Source: Puteibacter caeruleilacunae (GTDB lineage: Bacteria > Bacteroidota > Bacteroidia > Bacteroidales > Prolixibacteraceae). Taken from it: a stretch of 64,000 nt of DNA. The position numbers and the translations under genes are program-made. Shown piece after piece: positions 1-8,724 of this stretch (position 1 is the stretch's first letter; each line of letters opens with the position of its first letter). A model generated the notes under the pieces. It was not told the origin of the DNA. It ran no database searches and saw only the letters and a program-made list of their open reading frames with translations. The stretch spans positions 186,001 to 250,000 of the forward strand of contig SJCO01000012.1 in the NCBI GenBank assembly GCA_005217565.1. Reading direction: 5' to 3'.

Positions 1-414
1 ATTGATATGTTACGTCAGCGCTCTCGTCCATACCTATTCTCAAACACATTGGCCCCAGCAACAGTAGGAGCTTCAATCAAGGTTTTGGATATGCTTACAG
101 AGTCTTCTGATCTTAGAAATAAGACCATGGAGAATGCGACACGATTCAGAACAAAAATGGAGGCAGCAGGATTTGATTTGGTAGAAGGAGATACTGCAAT
201 TGTTCCTGTAATGGTATACGATGCACCTTTAGCAGTTAAATTCGCTGATGAATTGCTACAAAAAGGTATCTATGTTATTGGATTTGTATATCCAGTAGTA
301 CCAAAAGGAAAAGCAAGAATCCGAGTACAGCTTTCAGCTGCACACACTACTGCACAAATTGATCAGGCTGTTGAAGCCTTCACTGAAGTAGGAAAAGAAC
401 TAGGAATAATCTAA
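1..414 (+). CDS. kbl: Glycine C-acetyltransferase, C-terminal part (gene starts before the window)
   Basis: The reading frame is open from base 1 to the TAA at 412-414 and gives about 137 C-terminal residues of 2-amino-3-ketobutyrate CoA ligase. This PLP enzyme of the alpha-oxoamine synthase family cleaves 2-amino-3-oxobutyrate with CoA to glycine and acetyl-CoA in threonine breakdown. The tail carries the family-like stretches LFSNTLAPATVGAS and YPVVPKGKARIRVQLSAAHT, the latter with the arginine that usually holds the substrate carboxylate. The PLP lysine lies upstream, outside the window. The internal ATG at position 7 is only an in-frame methionine. A strong terminator follows 23 bases after the stop. 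Identification rests on recalled family motifs. Confidence 0.9.
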   Translation: MDMLRQRSRPYLFSNTLAPATVGASIKVLDMLTESSDLRNKTMENATRFRTKMEAAGFDLVEGDTAIVPVMVYDAPLAVKFADELLQKGIYVIGFVYPVVPKGKARIRVQLSAAHTTAQIDQAVEAFTEVGKELGII

Positions 415-436
415 TATCATTCCACATAAATAAACG

Positions 437-468
437 AAAGGTGATCGTGTTACGATCACCTTTTTTTT
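437..468 (+). terminator. Rho-independent terminator of kbl
   Basis: The arms GGTGATCGT and ACGATCACC (440-448 and 452-460) form a perfect 9-bp stem with a 3-base loop, preceded by AAA and followed by eight T. It ends the kbl transcript. Confidence 0.9.
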
Positions 469-599
469 GTTTGATCCTTTCCCTTTCGCTCTATACATTC
501 TCCGATCAACCCACCAATCAATTAGTTATCTGACAATTAACACACAATAAAATGAGCTTATTTCATTTTTTCGAACTTTAGGCTTTAAAATTCTATTGT

Positions 600-630
600 T
601 TTGTTATTTGGTTTTTTATTCTTACATTTG
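600..630 (+). promoter_or_regulatory. Bacteroidota housekeeping promoter pointing right into a gene-free stretch
   Basis: TTTG at 600-603, a 19-base spacer and TACATTTG at 623-630 match the known Bacteroidota sigma-ABfr consensus TTTG-N19-TAnnTTTG exactly. Transcription would start near 636. No plus-strand gene follows: the next gene (843-2171) is antisense and a terminator lies at 801-833. The promoter therefore probably drives a short RNA. Confidence 0.6.
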
Positions 631-636
631 CATAGA

Positions 637-833
637 AGTTAAGCCTCTTTAATTATTTAAATAACAATACGGTAAGAGGTCTTGACATGATAATTTCAAC
701 AATCAGGATTATTTTTCTTGATTGTTATTAAGATAGACATTCATTGAAAGAGAAAATACCTGCTTAGTTTTTTCTTTCCATACGATTAGTAATAAAGATA
801 AAAAAAAGAAGGATGATGATTCCTTCTTTTTTT
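637..833 (+). ncRNA. Candidate small non-coding RNA of about 195 nt
   Basis: The segment has its own consensus promoter just upstream and ends in a strong hairpin with a T-run (801-833). In between I see no convincing open frame. Local inverted repeats exist: CCTCTT near 645 with AAGAGG near 675, and AACAATCA near 699 with TGATTGTT near 719, the second a perfect 8-bp stem nested inside TTTCAA...TTGAAA. The unit lies between convergent kbl and the lysine operon. I cannot assign it to an RNA family. It could also be a long antisense-free spacer with a fortuitous promoter. Confidence 0.4.
801..833. terminator. Bidirectional terminator (lysine operon end and candidate small RNA)
   Basis: An A-run, then AGAAGGA (807-813), a short loop, TCCTTCT (821-827) and a T-run make a stem flanked by A and T on both sides, so it can act on both strands. 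On the minus strand it lies 10 bases after the last gene of the lysine operon. Confidence 0.8.
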
Positions 834-842
834 ATTTCCATA

Positions 843-2171
843 TTATTCACTTTCTAAAAACAGTATACCGTAATCTTCGAGTTCTTTCAGGACCGGTTCA
901 TAGATCTCTCTGGAAGTGGGAATATAAACACCTGACAATTTAATTTCTTCGGTCAGAATCATTTTTGCAGCAATAGCCAACGGTAAACCAACAGTCTTCG
1001 CCATTGCTGTATTTACCTTATCATCCCCCAGCACAATCAAAGAAGATGTCTTCTCCTTTATCTCCCCTGTATCCCTATCCTTATAGATAAACTTATGCCA
1101 CATGGCAATCATATCTTTGTCATCTGTACTTAACTGCCATTTCTTCTTTAATATATGCTCCAGAACCTGTGCAGGAGTCGCTTCCTTTAATCCAATCTTT
1201 GTTTTATCAAAAATACCCAACCATTTTAGTTTCTCTATTACATCCGAATCTTGGTCGATATGCAAATAATGGAACAGTTTCAGTTCAACTGAATCATGCT
1301 CATTGTAATATAGGAAGGAATTAATAAAATCACGATGTGTCATATTCTCAACTCCTGGCATCAAGTAAGTATCATCTGTGGCACCTAACTGTACGAACAC
1401 ATTCCACGCTCTACAAAAGCCAGGCCGTCGAAGCGTTCCCCTATAGATCGTTTTAACGCCTTCCAATCCATACTTTTCCAAATAGCTAAGCGAATCTCTG
1501 TTTGCATAACCTTCAAACCTACCATATCCCTCAATCTCTATCATTTCGGTTCTACGGAATAACCTATTATAGGGGATATATTTATATTTCCCCTCCTGCA
1601 AGAATTTCGCCGGACCACCCTGTCCTGCAATGACAACATTTCGTGGATTCCAGGTAAATTTATAATGCCAGGGATTATCATCAGATTCTGGAGCGATTAA
1701 GCCTCCGGTAAAAGACTCGAACTCCACCATCTCATGTCCTTGTTCTCTAATTTGATTAATTACCCGCATGGCAGACATGTGATCCAAACCTGGATCAACC
1801 CCCATTTCATTCAAAAAAAGTAGTCGTCGCTCTTTAGCCTCTTTCTCCAAAGCTCTTATTTCAGATGATTCATAAGATGCTGTGACCATACTCTTTGACA
1901 ACTCCACACAAGCACGCGCCACAATAGGATGAAAGCGAGCAGGTAGCAATGATATCACAAGATCAGCTTCTTCGATTTCCATCTTCAACTGATCCTCGTC
2001 AAATATATCAAGAATAATAACTCTTGAGCGTTCACTTACCTTGTCTCTTAACATCCCCCCATCTCGATCTGCCACAGTAATTCGCCAATCATATATTTCG
2101 GCTTTCTCTTCCATGTAGCCGATCAAGCATGTTGAAGATCGACCTGCACCTATGATTAATACCTTTTTCAT
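843..2171 (-). CDS. Saccharopine dehydrogenase, glutamate-forming (LYS9/SDH-like)
   Basis: This 442-residue protein begins with a Rossmann NAD(P) motif (GAGRSS at 8-13) and has the length and build of the LYS9-like saccharopine dehydrogenase, the C-terminal half of the animal and plant LKR/SDH enzyme. The reaction is saccharopine + NAD(P)+ to 2-aminoadipate-6-semialdehyde + glutamate, in the cytosol. It is the last gene of a nine-gene minus-strand operon, 63 bases after the LKR-like gene, so the two halves of the bifunctional eukaryotic enzyme are separate neighbours here. Next to an aminoadipate-semialdehyde dehydrogenase the direction is most likely lysine breakdown. A strong terminator follows. 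Confidence 0.85.
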   Translation of the reverse strand: MKKVLIIGAGRSSTCLIGYMEEKAEIYDWRITVADRDGGMLRDKVSERSRVIILDIFDEDQLKMEIEEADLVISLLPARFHPIVARACVELSKSMVTASYESSEIRALEKEAKERRLLFLNEMGVDPGLDHMSAMRVINQIREQGHEMVEFESFTGGLIAPESDDNPWHYKFTWNPRNVVIAGQGGPAKFLQEGKYKYIPYNRLFRRTEMIEIEGYGRFEGYANRDSLSYLEKYGLEGVKTIYRGTLRRPGFCRAWNVFVQLGATDDTYLMPGVENMTHRDFINSFLYYNEHDSVELKLFHYLHIDQDSDVIEKLKWLGIFDKTKIGLKEATPAQVLEHILKKKWQLSTDDKDMIAMWHKFIYKDRDTGEIKEKTSSLIVLGDDKVNTAMAKTVGLPLAIAAKMILTEEIKLSGVYIPTSREIYEPVLKELEDYGILFLESE

Positions 2172-2234
2172 CAGTCAACAGATTTTGGATTATTAGTTTA
2201 AAGACACCTTGACTTCCCCTCTCTAATAATGAAA

Positions 2235-3437
2235 TTAGCCTTCCACAAAATCCTGCAAATAAGTAAATCGAGGTGTTAACTCCCCAGCGACTGTTATAGC
2301 AGCCCTTCTCAATACCCCATCTTGATCATTATTCAGAAAACCAGGAATCACCCGCTCAATCAAATCATTTCCAAATCCGATTGACGCATCCTTAGGTAAT
2401 TCACAAGGCAGATTATCCACAGCCATCACTGTAATATTTCCATTTCCGTTAAAAGGAGGCTCCAGTGATAATGTATGTGGATTAAAATCATAAATAGGAT
2501 CTGCTATAGATGATGCTCGTTGGGTAGTAGGAATTGATCCGTTAATATCACAAGTAATATCAGCAATTACTTTGATACTGAAATGTTCCTCCTGCATATC
2601 ATTATTGGTAAACAACAACGGAGCTTGAGGATCCCAATAGGCCGCAGAAATTAACAGGTCAGTATCAGCGATATAACGATGAAATGTAGATTCATAATCC
2701 CCTGGATTCTTATAAAAATGCTCCAGATCAAAAACACCATGATCTTTTCGCTGATTATAATCTCCTGGCTCTAATTGTACATACACCACATCTCCTGAAT
2801 TTCCATCCTGATAATCTTGTGGCATTATCTTTTTAATACCAGCATAGTCTAGGATCTCCATCACTCCATGAGCCACACGACCACCTCCGGTAACAGCAAT
2901 TCTTAAGGGAGGAAGACTAATAGCATCAAGCTCTCTCTTCATTTCAGCCAGATCCTCACAAAGATGAGCTGGTTTCAAATGAAAATAATTATAGCGCTTC
3001 CCATAAGCCAGTAAACCATTATACGCTCCAACCAATCCTGCATACCTGCCAAAACCTATAATACGCAATCCTTTGTCATCAACCAAGGTCTCATAATCAA
3101 TCAATCGAATACCTTTTTGAACAATAGTCTGCAATAATTTTTGATTATAATGCTGCTTCTTAATCGTGTGAGAAAAAAACAGATACGTCTTATCTGGGAT
3201 CAAATCTTCAACACGCACCTCCTTTACTCCCATCAATATATCACAATCACTCACCTCACTTGTCACAGGAATACCTTTCTCTAGATAATCTTCATCTTTA
3301 AAACAGCGAATAGGGCTCGATTGCACAACGATTTCAAGATCGTCATACCTGTTTAATAATTCAACACATTGATCTGGCGATAACGGTACACGTTTATCTG
3401 GTGGCACTTTCCCTTCTCGAATTAATCCTATCTTCAT
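2235..3437 (-). CDS. Lysine-2-oxoglutarate reductase (saccharopine-forming, LYS1/LKR-like)
   Basis: The protein is 400 residues from the ATG at 3437; an in-frame TTG two codons upstream is a less likely start. The N-terminal part resembles the alanine dehydrogenase/transhydrogenase N-domain (KIGLIREGK at 2-10, RVPLSP at 16-21) and contains LFFSHTIKKQ (86-95), typical of LKR. A nucleotide-binding glycine motif GGGRVAH sits at 184-190. The family condenses lysine and 2-oxoglutarate to saccharopine with NAD(P)H, or runs the reverse step in fungal lysine synthesis. It lies between the aldehyde dehydrogenase and the SDH-like gene of the same operon, so the catabolic direction is favoured. The exact cofactor cannot be told. 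Confidence 0.85.
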   Translation of the reverse strand: MKIGLIREGKVPPDKRVPLSPDQCVELLNRYDDLEIVVQSSPIRCFKDEDYLEKGIPVTSEVSDCDILMGVKEVRVEDLIPDKTYLFFSHTIKKQHYNQKLLQTIVQKGIRLIDYETLVDDKGLRIIGFGRYAGLVGAYNGLLAYGKRYNYFHLKPAHLCEDLAEMKRELDAISLPPLRIAVTGGGRVAHGVMEILDYAGIKKIMPQDYQDGNSGDVVYVQLEPGDYNQRKDHGVFDLEHFYKNPGDYESTFHRYIADTDLLISAAYWDPQAPLLFTNNDMQEEHFSIKVIADITCDINGSIPTTQRASSIADPIYDFNPHTLSLEPPFNGNGNITVMAVDNLPCELPKDASIGFGNDLIERVIPGFLNNDQDGVLRRAAITVAGELTPRFTYLQDFVEG

Positions 3438-3520
3438 ACACAATCGATTTAGATATTTAGGTTCTCAGACCAGTAGATCCATATTAAAATGAATCACTGG
3501 CCTATTATACTTTTCATTAC

Positions 3521-5068
3521 TTACACATTAAATTCAATCCCTTGAGCCAATGGTAGGTCTGTACTATAGTTGATGGTATTGGTCTGTCGGCGCATATATG
3601 CTTTCCATGCATCAGAGCCAGACTCCCTGCCTCCTCCAGTTTCTTTCTCCCCACCAAACGCACCTCCAATTTCAGCTCCCGATGTTCCGATATTCACATT
3701 AGCAATTCCACAATCAGAACCTTCATGCGATAAGAATCTCTCTGTTTCTAACATATTCGTAGAGAATACAGCTGAAGAAAGTCCCTGAGGAACGTCATTA
3801 TGAATTTCAATCGCTTCTTCTAATTTAGTATATTTTATTAAGTAAAGCAATGGAGCAAAGGTTTCGTCTTGTACTATTTTATAATGATTCTCTACTTCAG
3901 CAATACATGGTACTACATAACAACCTGATTCGTATCCCTCACCATCAAGCACTTCACCACCATAAAGAATTTTTCCTCCTTCATTCTTTACCTGATCAAT
4001 GGCATCTAAATAATCTTTCACTGACCAATGATCAATGAGTGGTCCAACTAATGTATTTGGATCAAGAGAATGACCTATTGTAATATTTTTATAAACAGAT
4101 ATTAACTTCTCTTTCAGTACATCATAAATTGACTCATGCACAATAATACGCCGCGTGGAAGTACAACGCTGTCCGCAAGTACCTACTGCTCCAAATACAA
4201 TTGCTCGAAGCGCCATCTCCAAATCGGCATTAGGTGTAACAATTATTGCATTGTTTCCTCCTAGTTCAAGGATTGACTTACCAAGACGCTCCCCTACTAA
4301 TCGACCTACTTTTTTTCCTATACGGGTTGATCCTGTAAAAGAAATCAATGGAATATTAGCATCACTAAACATATCGTCTCCAAGATATCGGGAACTGGTT
4401 GCAATCAGATTTAAAATACCTTCGGGTAGATCATTATCTTTTAGCACCTTACTAACAATACGATGAACAGCCACTGCACAAAGCAATACTTTCGATGATG
4501 GCTTCCAAACCACTACATCACCACAAACCATTGCAATCATAGCATTCCATGCCCACACTGCAACTGGAAAATTAAATGCCGAAACAACACCCACAATGCC
4601 TAACGGATGGTACTGATCATACATGCGATGCTTTTCACGCTCCGAATGCATTGTAAAGCCATATAACTGTCGTGATTGTCCTACTGCAAAATCACAAATA
4701 TCAATCATCTCCTGAACTTCACCTAAACCTTCCTGGTAGATCTTTCCCATTTCATAAGCAACCAACTTTCCTAAAGGCTCTTTATATTTCCTCAGCTCAT
4801 TACCAATCTGACGTACAACCTCTCCTCTCACTGGAGCAGGGACCATTCTCCACTCTTTAAATGCAGCCTTAGCTTCATTTATTACATCATGATAATCCTC
4901 TAGAGTTCCTTGCTTAACCTCCGCAATCTTATTTCCATCTGTTGGCGAGTACGATTCGATTACTTCACCCGATGATTCTTTCCAAACAGTTCCAGTACAA
5001 ACGCCTAAATTTACGTCCTCTAATCCAAGTTGCCTAAGTGCTTCTGTAATACCATAATTACTATTCAT
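3521..5068 (-). CDS. 2-Aminoadipate-6-semialdehyde dehydrogenase (antiquitin/ALDH7 type)
   Basis: This 515-residue aldehyde dehydrogenase carries antiquitin signatures: GTCGQRCTSTRR with the catalytic Cys302, general base Glu268 in LELGGNN, the oxyanion Asn in SAFNFP (about 166), and the C-terminal stretch GGAFGGEKETGGGRESGS. ALDH7 enzymes oxidise 2-aminoadipate semialdehyde to 2-aminoadipate with NAD+ in the saccharopine route of lysine breakdown. Its place directly upstream of LKR- and SDH-like genes fits that job well. The fungal biosynthetic partner (LYS2 reductase) is not present, which supports breakdown rather than synthesis. The gap to the preceding aconitase-family gene is only 13 bases. 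Confidence 0.92.
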   Translation of the reverse strand: MNSNYGITEALRQLGLEDVNLGVCTGTVWKESSGEVIESYSPTDGNKIAEVKQGTLEDYHDVINEAKAAFKEWRMVPAPVRGEVVRQIGNELRKYKEPLGKLVAYEMGKIYQEGLGEVQEMIDICDFAVGQSRQLYGFTMHSEREKHRMYDQYHPLGIVGVVSAFNFPVAVWAWNAMIAMVCGDVVVWKPSSKVLLCAVAVHRIVSKVLKDNDLPEGILNLIATSSRYLGDDMFSDANIPLISFTGSTRIGKKVGRLVGERLGKSILELGGNNAIIVTPNADLEMALRAIVFGAVGTCGQRCTSTRRIIVHESIYDVLKEKLISVYKNITIGHSLDPNTLVGPLIDHWSVKDYLDAIDQVKNEGGKILYGGEVLDGEGYESGCYVVPCIAEVENHYKIVQDETFAPLLYLIKYTKLEEAIEIHNDVPQGLSSAVFSTNMLETERFLSHEGSDCGIANVNIGTSGAEIGGAFGGEKETGGGRESGSDAWKAYMRRQTNTINYSTDLPLAQGIEFNV

Positions 5069-5081
5069 AGTAGTCTATTTG

Positions 5082-6869
5082 TTAGTTGTTAATATTCTCT
5101 TTCTCGATCCATTTAACTAATCCTCCCTGCTGTAATATATCCAGCAATTTTTCAGGTAGAGGCTCAAATGGAAATTCACGATCTCCGACCGTTGCCACGC
5201 CCCTACTCAAGTCGATATCTACACAATCTCCTTTTTTGTAATAATCCACTGCCTCAGGTAGTACAATAATAGGTAGGCCCTGATTTACTGCTGACCTGAA
5301 AAAGATCCGAGCAACCGACTTAACAATAATCCCCTTTATACCTTTGTAAACCAATCCAACGGAAGGATGTTCACGAGAACTCCCACAACCAAAGTTATCT
5401 CCTGCCAGAATTATATCTCCCAAAGAGGCTTTCACGGCGAACTTAGGATCAAATTCTTCAAACAAGAAAGGTGCAATCTTATCGGGCTCCGAACTATTAA
5501 TCTCATACGTTCGCTTTCCTGCAAACATCTGATCAGTATTCAGATTATCCACATCTCCATAATTCCATACACCATTTATGCAACGCTCTTCTTCTTGCGT
5601 TATTTCCACATGTTCAGATTGTTTCCGGGTAAATGGGAATTCACTTCTTTGTGTATTAGGACAGGTAATCTTTCCATTAATCGCAGAAAGAGCGACTGTT
5701 ATCGGCGAGGCAAGGTAGATATCAACATTCTTATTACCCATACGTCCCAAAAAGTTTCGATTCGCTGTAGAGATGACATTCCATCCGTCAGCAGGAATAC
5801 CCTGACCAGTCCCAAGACATGGTCCACATGATGGAGCTAAAACATTACCTCCGGCTTCAACAAATATTCGAATTAATCCTTCTTGAAGTGCTTGTAAATA
5901 GATTTCTCTAGATGCCGGAATTATCAACAACTGCACTCCCTTGGCGATTTTCTTACCCTGTAACATTAACGCCGCAGCCCGCAAGTCTTCAATTCGCCCG
6001 TTAGTACAGGTACCTATGACTGCTTCCTGAATAGGCTTTCCCTCAACCTCGGAAACAGTTTTCACATGATCAACATGATGCGGACAAGCAATCAAAGGTT
6101 CCACATCTTTTAGATGAATTACATATTCAGTTGTATATTGAGCATCATCATCAGCCCAAACAGAACCAACAACCTCCTCATTTCCCAAATATGCTCTTAA
6201 CACCTCATCACATGGAAACACGGCATTCTTTGCTCCCATCTCTGATGCTAAATTGGCTACTGTCATGCGATCAGAAACCGTCAAAGTTCGCACTCCGTCT
6301 CCATGATATTCAATCGACATGTAGTTGGCTCCACTTGATCCTAACATACCAATAATATAGAGCGATAGATCTTTCGCAGTACACCCGTAATTCAGCTTCC
6401 CACACAACGTGATTTTTATTGATTCAGGCACTCTAAACCATGTCTCTCCACGCTTCCACACCCCTGCAGCCTCAGTCCTGTCAATTCCTGCTGCAAACGA
6501 GTTGAAAGCCCCTGCAGTACAAGTATGACTATCACTACCAACAATAACCATCCCCGGTTTCGCATACTTCGACATCAACTGATGACATATTCCCGATCCT
6601 GCATCATGGAATCGTTCAATCCCCTGTTTGGTTACAAATCGTCTAATAGCGTCATAATCGTTCGCTAACTTTGCATTTGTTGGTGGAGCGTTATGATCCA
6701 GTACCACCACCGACTGTCGTCTGTCAGCTAGCTGCTCTCCTCCCATTTTGGAGAATATCTTCTCAATACTTGAGGTATTGTCATGAGTTAACACCAAGTC
6801 TGGTTTCTGGAACACAATACTCCCTTCTGAAGCTCCAAATATCTTTTCTACGAATGTTTTTCCTGTCAT
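5082..6869 (-). CDS. Aconitase-superfamily hydro-lyase A (LeuC+LeuD-type fusion; candidate homoaconitase)
   Basis: The 595-residue protein joins a LeuC-like catalytic part (about 1-420) to a LeuD-like swivel part (about 430-595, with NFGCGSSREHP). The three 4Fe-4S ligands are visible as Cys288 (GTCTNGR), Cys348 and Cys351 (SCGPC). The Asp-His pair DHN (58-60), GSDSHT and NRNFLGRMG are also canonical, so it looks fully active. It is shorter than bacterial aconitases AcnA/B and closer to isopropylmalate/homoaconitate isomerases, here as a single chain. Inference from context: it interconverts homoaconitate with homoisocitrate or homocitrate in lysine breakdown. Plain aconitase activity cannot be excluded. 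The next gene upstream is a divergent paralogue. Confidence 0.8.
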   Translation of the reverse strand: MTGKTFVEKIFGASEGSIVFQKPDLVLTHDNTSSIEKIFSKMGGEQLADRRQSVVVLDHNAPPTNAKLANDYDAIRRFVTKQGIERFHDAGSGICHQLMSKYAKPGMVIVGSDSHTCTAGAFNSFAAGIDRTEAAGVWKRGETWFRVPESIKITLCGKLNYGCTAKDLSLYIIGMLGSSGANYMSIEYHGDGVRTLTVSDRMTVANLASEMGAKNAVFPCDEVLRAYLGNEEVVGSVWADDDAQYTTEYVIHLKDVEPLIACPHHVDHVKTVSEVEGKPIQEAVIGTCTNGRIEDLRAAALMLQGKKIAKGVQLLIIPASREIYLQALQEGLIRIFVEAGGNVLAPSCGPCLGTGQGIPADGWNVISTANRNFLGRMGNKNVDIYLASPITVALSAINGKITCPNTQRSEFPFTRKQSEHVEITQEEERCINGVWNYGDVDNLNTDQMFAGKRTYEINSSEPDKIAPFLFEEFDPKFAVKASLGDIILAGDNFGCGSSREHPSVGLVYKGIKGIIVKSVARIFFRSAVNQGLPIIVLPEAVDYYKKGDCVDIDLSRGVATVGDREFPFEPLPEKLLDILQQGGLVKWIEKENINN

Positions 6870-6908
6870 CGTTTTATACTTATAAGATTAATTGATTGCC
6901 TCACTCCA

Positions 6909-8714
6909 CTAAGGAGTAAACAATAGATCCCCACGCTGATAAATGTCCATCTGAACCTTCGAGAAAGCATGAATACATAACTCTTTTCCATTATTCAGAT
7001 TGGTCACGAGTCCGGTAGTCAGATCAATTCGGATCAAATCCCGATCTTTTAACTCCAATGTTGATAAGTCATCATATTCCAGAATTGGAAAGCCTGCATT
7101 AATTGCATTTCGCTGATAAATTGCACCAAAAGACTGGGCTATAATTGCGATATTCCCCAAAGCTTTAAAGCAATCTACCGCCTGTTGACGCGAGCTTCCT
7201 GCTCCAAAGTTTTTACCAGTAATTACAATATCACCTACGGTTGATTTAGATGCATAATCTTCCCAACCAACCAAATTTCCAAAGGTATATTTTCCCATTT
7301 CATCCATATCGGTGATTGCCAGATGCTGATTATGAAATATCATATCGGTATCAATATTATCCTGATCAATGATCCAGACCTTTCCTTCAAGTACTGTTGG
7401 TCTTTCCTGCTGATCTACATCGTTAATAACAACATCATGCCCGACCACCCCTATTTCAAATAGTGTCGGTTCTTTAGGAATATCTTCTATGGTAGTAATA
7501 TGACCGGCAATAGCCGATGCCGCAGCTGTTTCCGGCGAAGCTAGATACACATCCCCTTTTCCCTGTTTTCCTGCAAAATTTCTATTCCCGGTACTCACAG
7601 TCACCTCTCCCGGTCCATTTTGTCCTATCTGTCCTGCAGCACAACCAGCACAACCAGCATTCCCGACAAATGCGCCAGCGTCTTTAAATATTTTAATCAA
7701 CCCTTCCTGCAGACATGCATTCCAGACTTCATCAGTTGCTGGTACAATTTTCAGTACCACTCCAGGTGCAACCTTTCTATTTTCCAGTATTCGCGCTACC
7801 CGACGCATATCAGATATACGCCCATTAGTACAGCTTCCAATAAAAACAGAATCAATCTTGACTCCTTCAACATCCTTCACTCGAACAACATCATGAGGTT
7901 TGCCAGGACGAGCAACTGCAATATCAAAGTATGCCAGGTTTATCTCATAGCTCATCGCATAAATAGCATGTGGATCTGCTTTAATCGCTGCTACTTCTTT
8001 TCCTGATCGCTCTTTACAGTAATCCAGGATTTCATCGGATGGAGTAAAAAACACTGCAATAGCTCCCATCTCTGTCCCCATCGAGGAAATAGTGATTCGA
8101 TCATCCAGAGATAACTCATCGACAAAATGACCAGTGATTTCCACGGCATATCCTAATAAGGTATTAGCCCCAAATTTTCGAAGCAAGTTCAACACAATAT
8201 CTTTTGCTGTTATTCCCTCTTCAGGTTCACCAATAAGATGCAGTCTAACCGACTCTGGCACTTTAAACCAAACCGATCCAGCAGACCAAGCTGCAGCAAT
8301 ATCGCGATCTCCCATTCCTTGACCGAAACACCCTATAGCTCCTAATATATTAGCATGCGAATCGGTCGACACCAGCGTATCTCCCGGTATCACCAGACCT
8401 TGGTCAATAGCCAGATGCGTTCCAATTCCCGAGTTGATATCGTAAATATGAATACCTTGATTGCGTGCAAACTCACGACAGTACTGTTGATTGGCTGCAT
8501 ATTTTTGATCCGATCCCGTAGGATTACAGTCAAACGTAAAAAAAGTCTTCGATTGATCATCAACTTCTAATCCATTACGTTCGATATTCTTTACTACATT
8601 CGCTCCTCCAAAGTCACGGGCAAGACGAGCATCGATAGTGATATCAACAATCTCACCTGGAGTCACAGTAGCTTTTCCACAATGTTTTGCAATTATCTTC
8701 TCAATGATTGTCAT
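6909..8714 (-). CDS. Aconitase-superfamily hydro-lyase B (fused large and swivel parts; altered active site)
   Basis: This 601-residue paralogue of the next gene has the same two-part plan. The cluster cysteines are Cys295 (GSCTNGR), Cys355 and Cys358 (GCAGC), and the swivel loop is NFGAGSSRQQ. It differs where aconitases have the catalytic Asp-His pair: the aligned motif reads DCN (62-64), so the histidine is replaced by Cys63. It also has STDSHANILGA and GMGDRDIAAA in place of the usual SHT...GA stretch. The divergence suggests a different substrate or only one half-reaction. Two isomerase-type enzymes in one operon fit homocitrate dehydration and homoaconitate hydration being split, as described for Thermus. 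The assignment is inference. Confidence 0.75.
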   Translation of the reverse strand: MTIIEKIIAKHCGKATVTPGEIVDITIDARLARDFGGANVVKNIERNGLEVDDQSKTFFTFDCNPTGSDQKYAANQQYCREFARNQGIHIYDINSGIGTHLAIDQGLVIPGDTLVSTDSHANILGAIGCFGQGMGDRDIAAAWSAGSVWFKVPESVRLHLIGEPEEGITAKDIVLNLLRKFGANTLLGYAVEITGHFVDELSLDDRITISSMGTEMGAIAVFFTPSDEILDYCKERSGKEVAAIKADPHAIYAMSYEINLAYFDIAVARPGKPHDVVRVKDVEGVKIDSVFIGSCTNGRISDMRRVARILENRKVAPGVVLKIVPATDEVWNACLQEGLIKIFKDAGAFVGNAGCAGCAAGQIGQNGPGEVTVSTGNRNFAGKQGKGDVYLASPETAAASAIAGHITTIEDIPKEPTLFEIGVVGHDVVINDVDQQERPTVLEGKVWIIDQDNIDTDMIFHNQHLAITDMDEMGKYTFGNLVGWEDYASKSTVGDIVITGKNFGAGSSRQQAVDCFKALGNIAIIAQSFGAIYQRNAINAGFPILEYDDLSTLELKDRDLIRIDLTTGLVTNLNNGKELCIHAFSKVQMDIYQRGDLLFTP

Positions 8715-8724
8715 ATTCTTCAGT

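Noticed and set aside
5367-5831. 154-codon plus-strand frame inside the aconitase A gene
   Set aside because: It is antisense to a gene with complete catalytic motifs, and its product has no recognisable domain or sensible composition.
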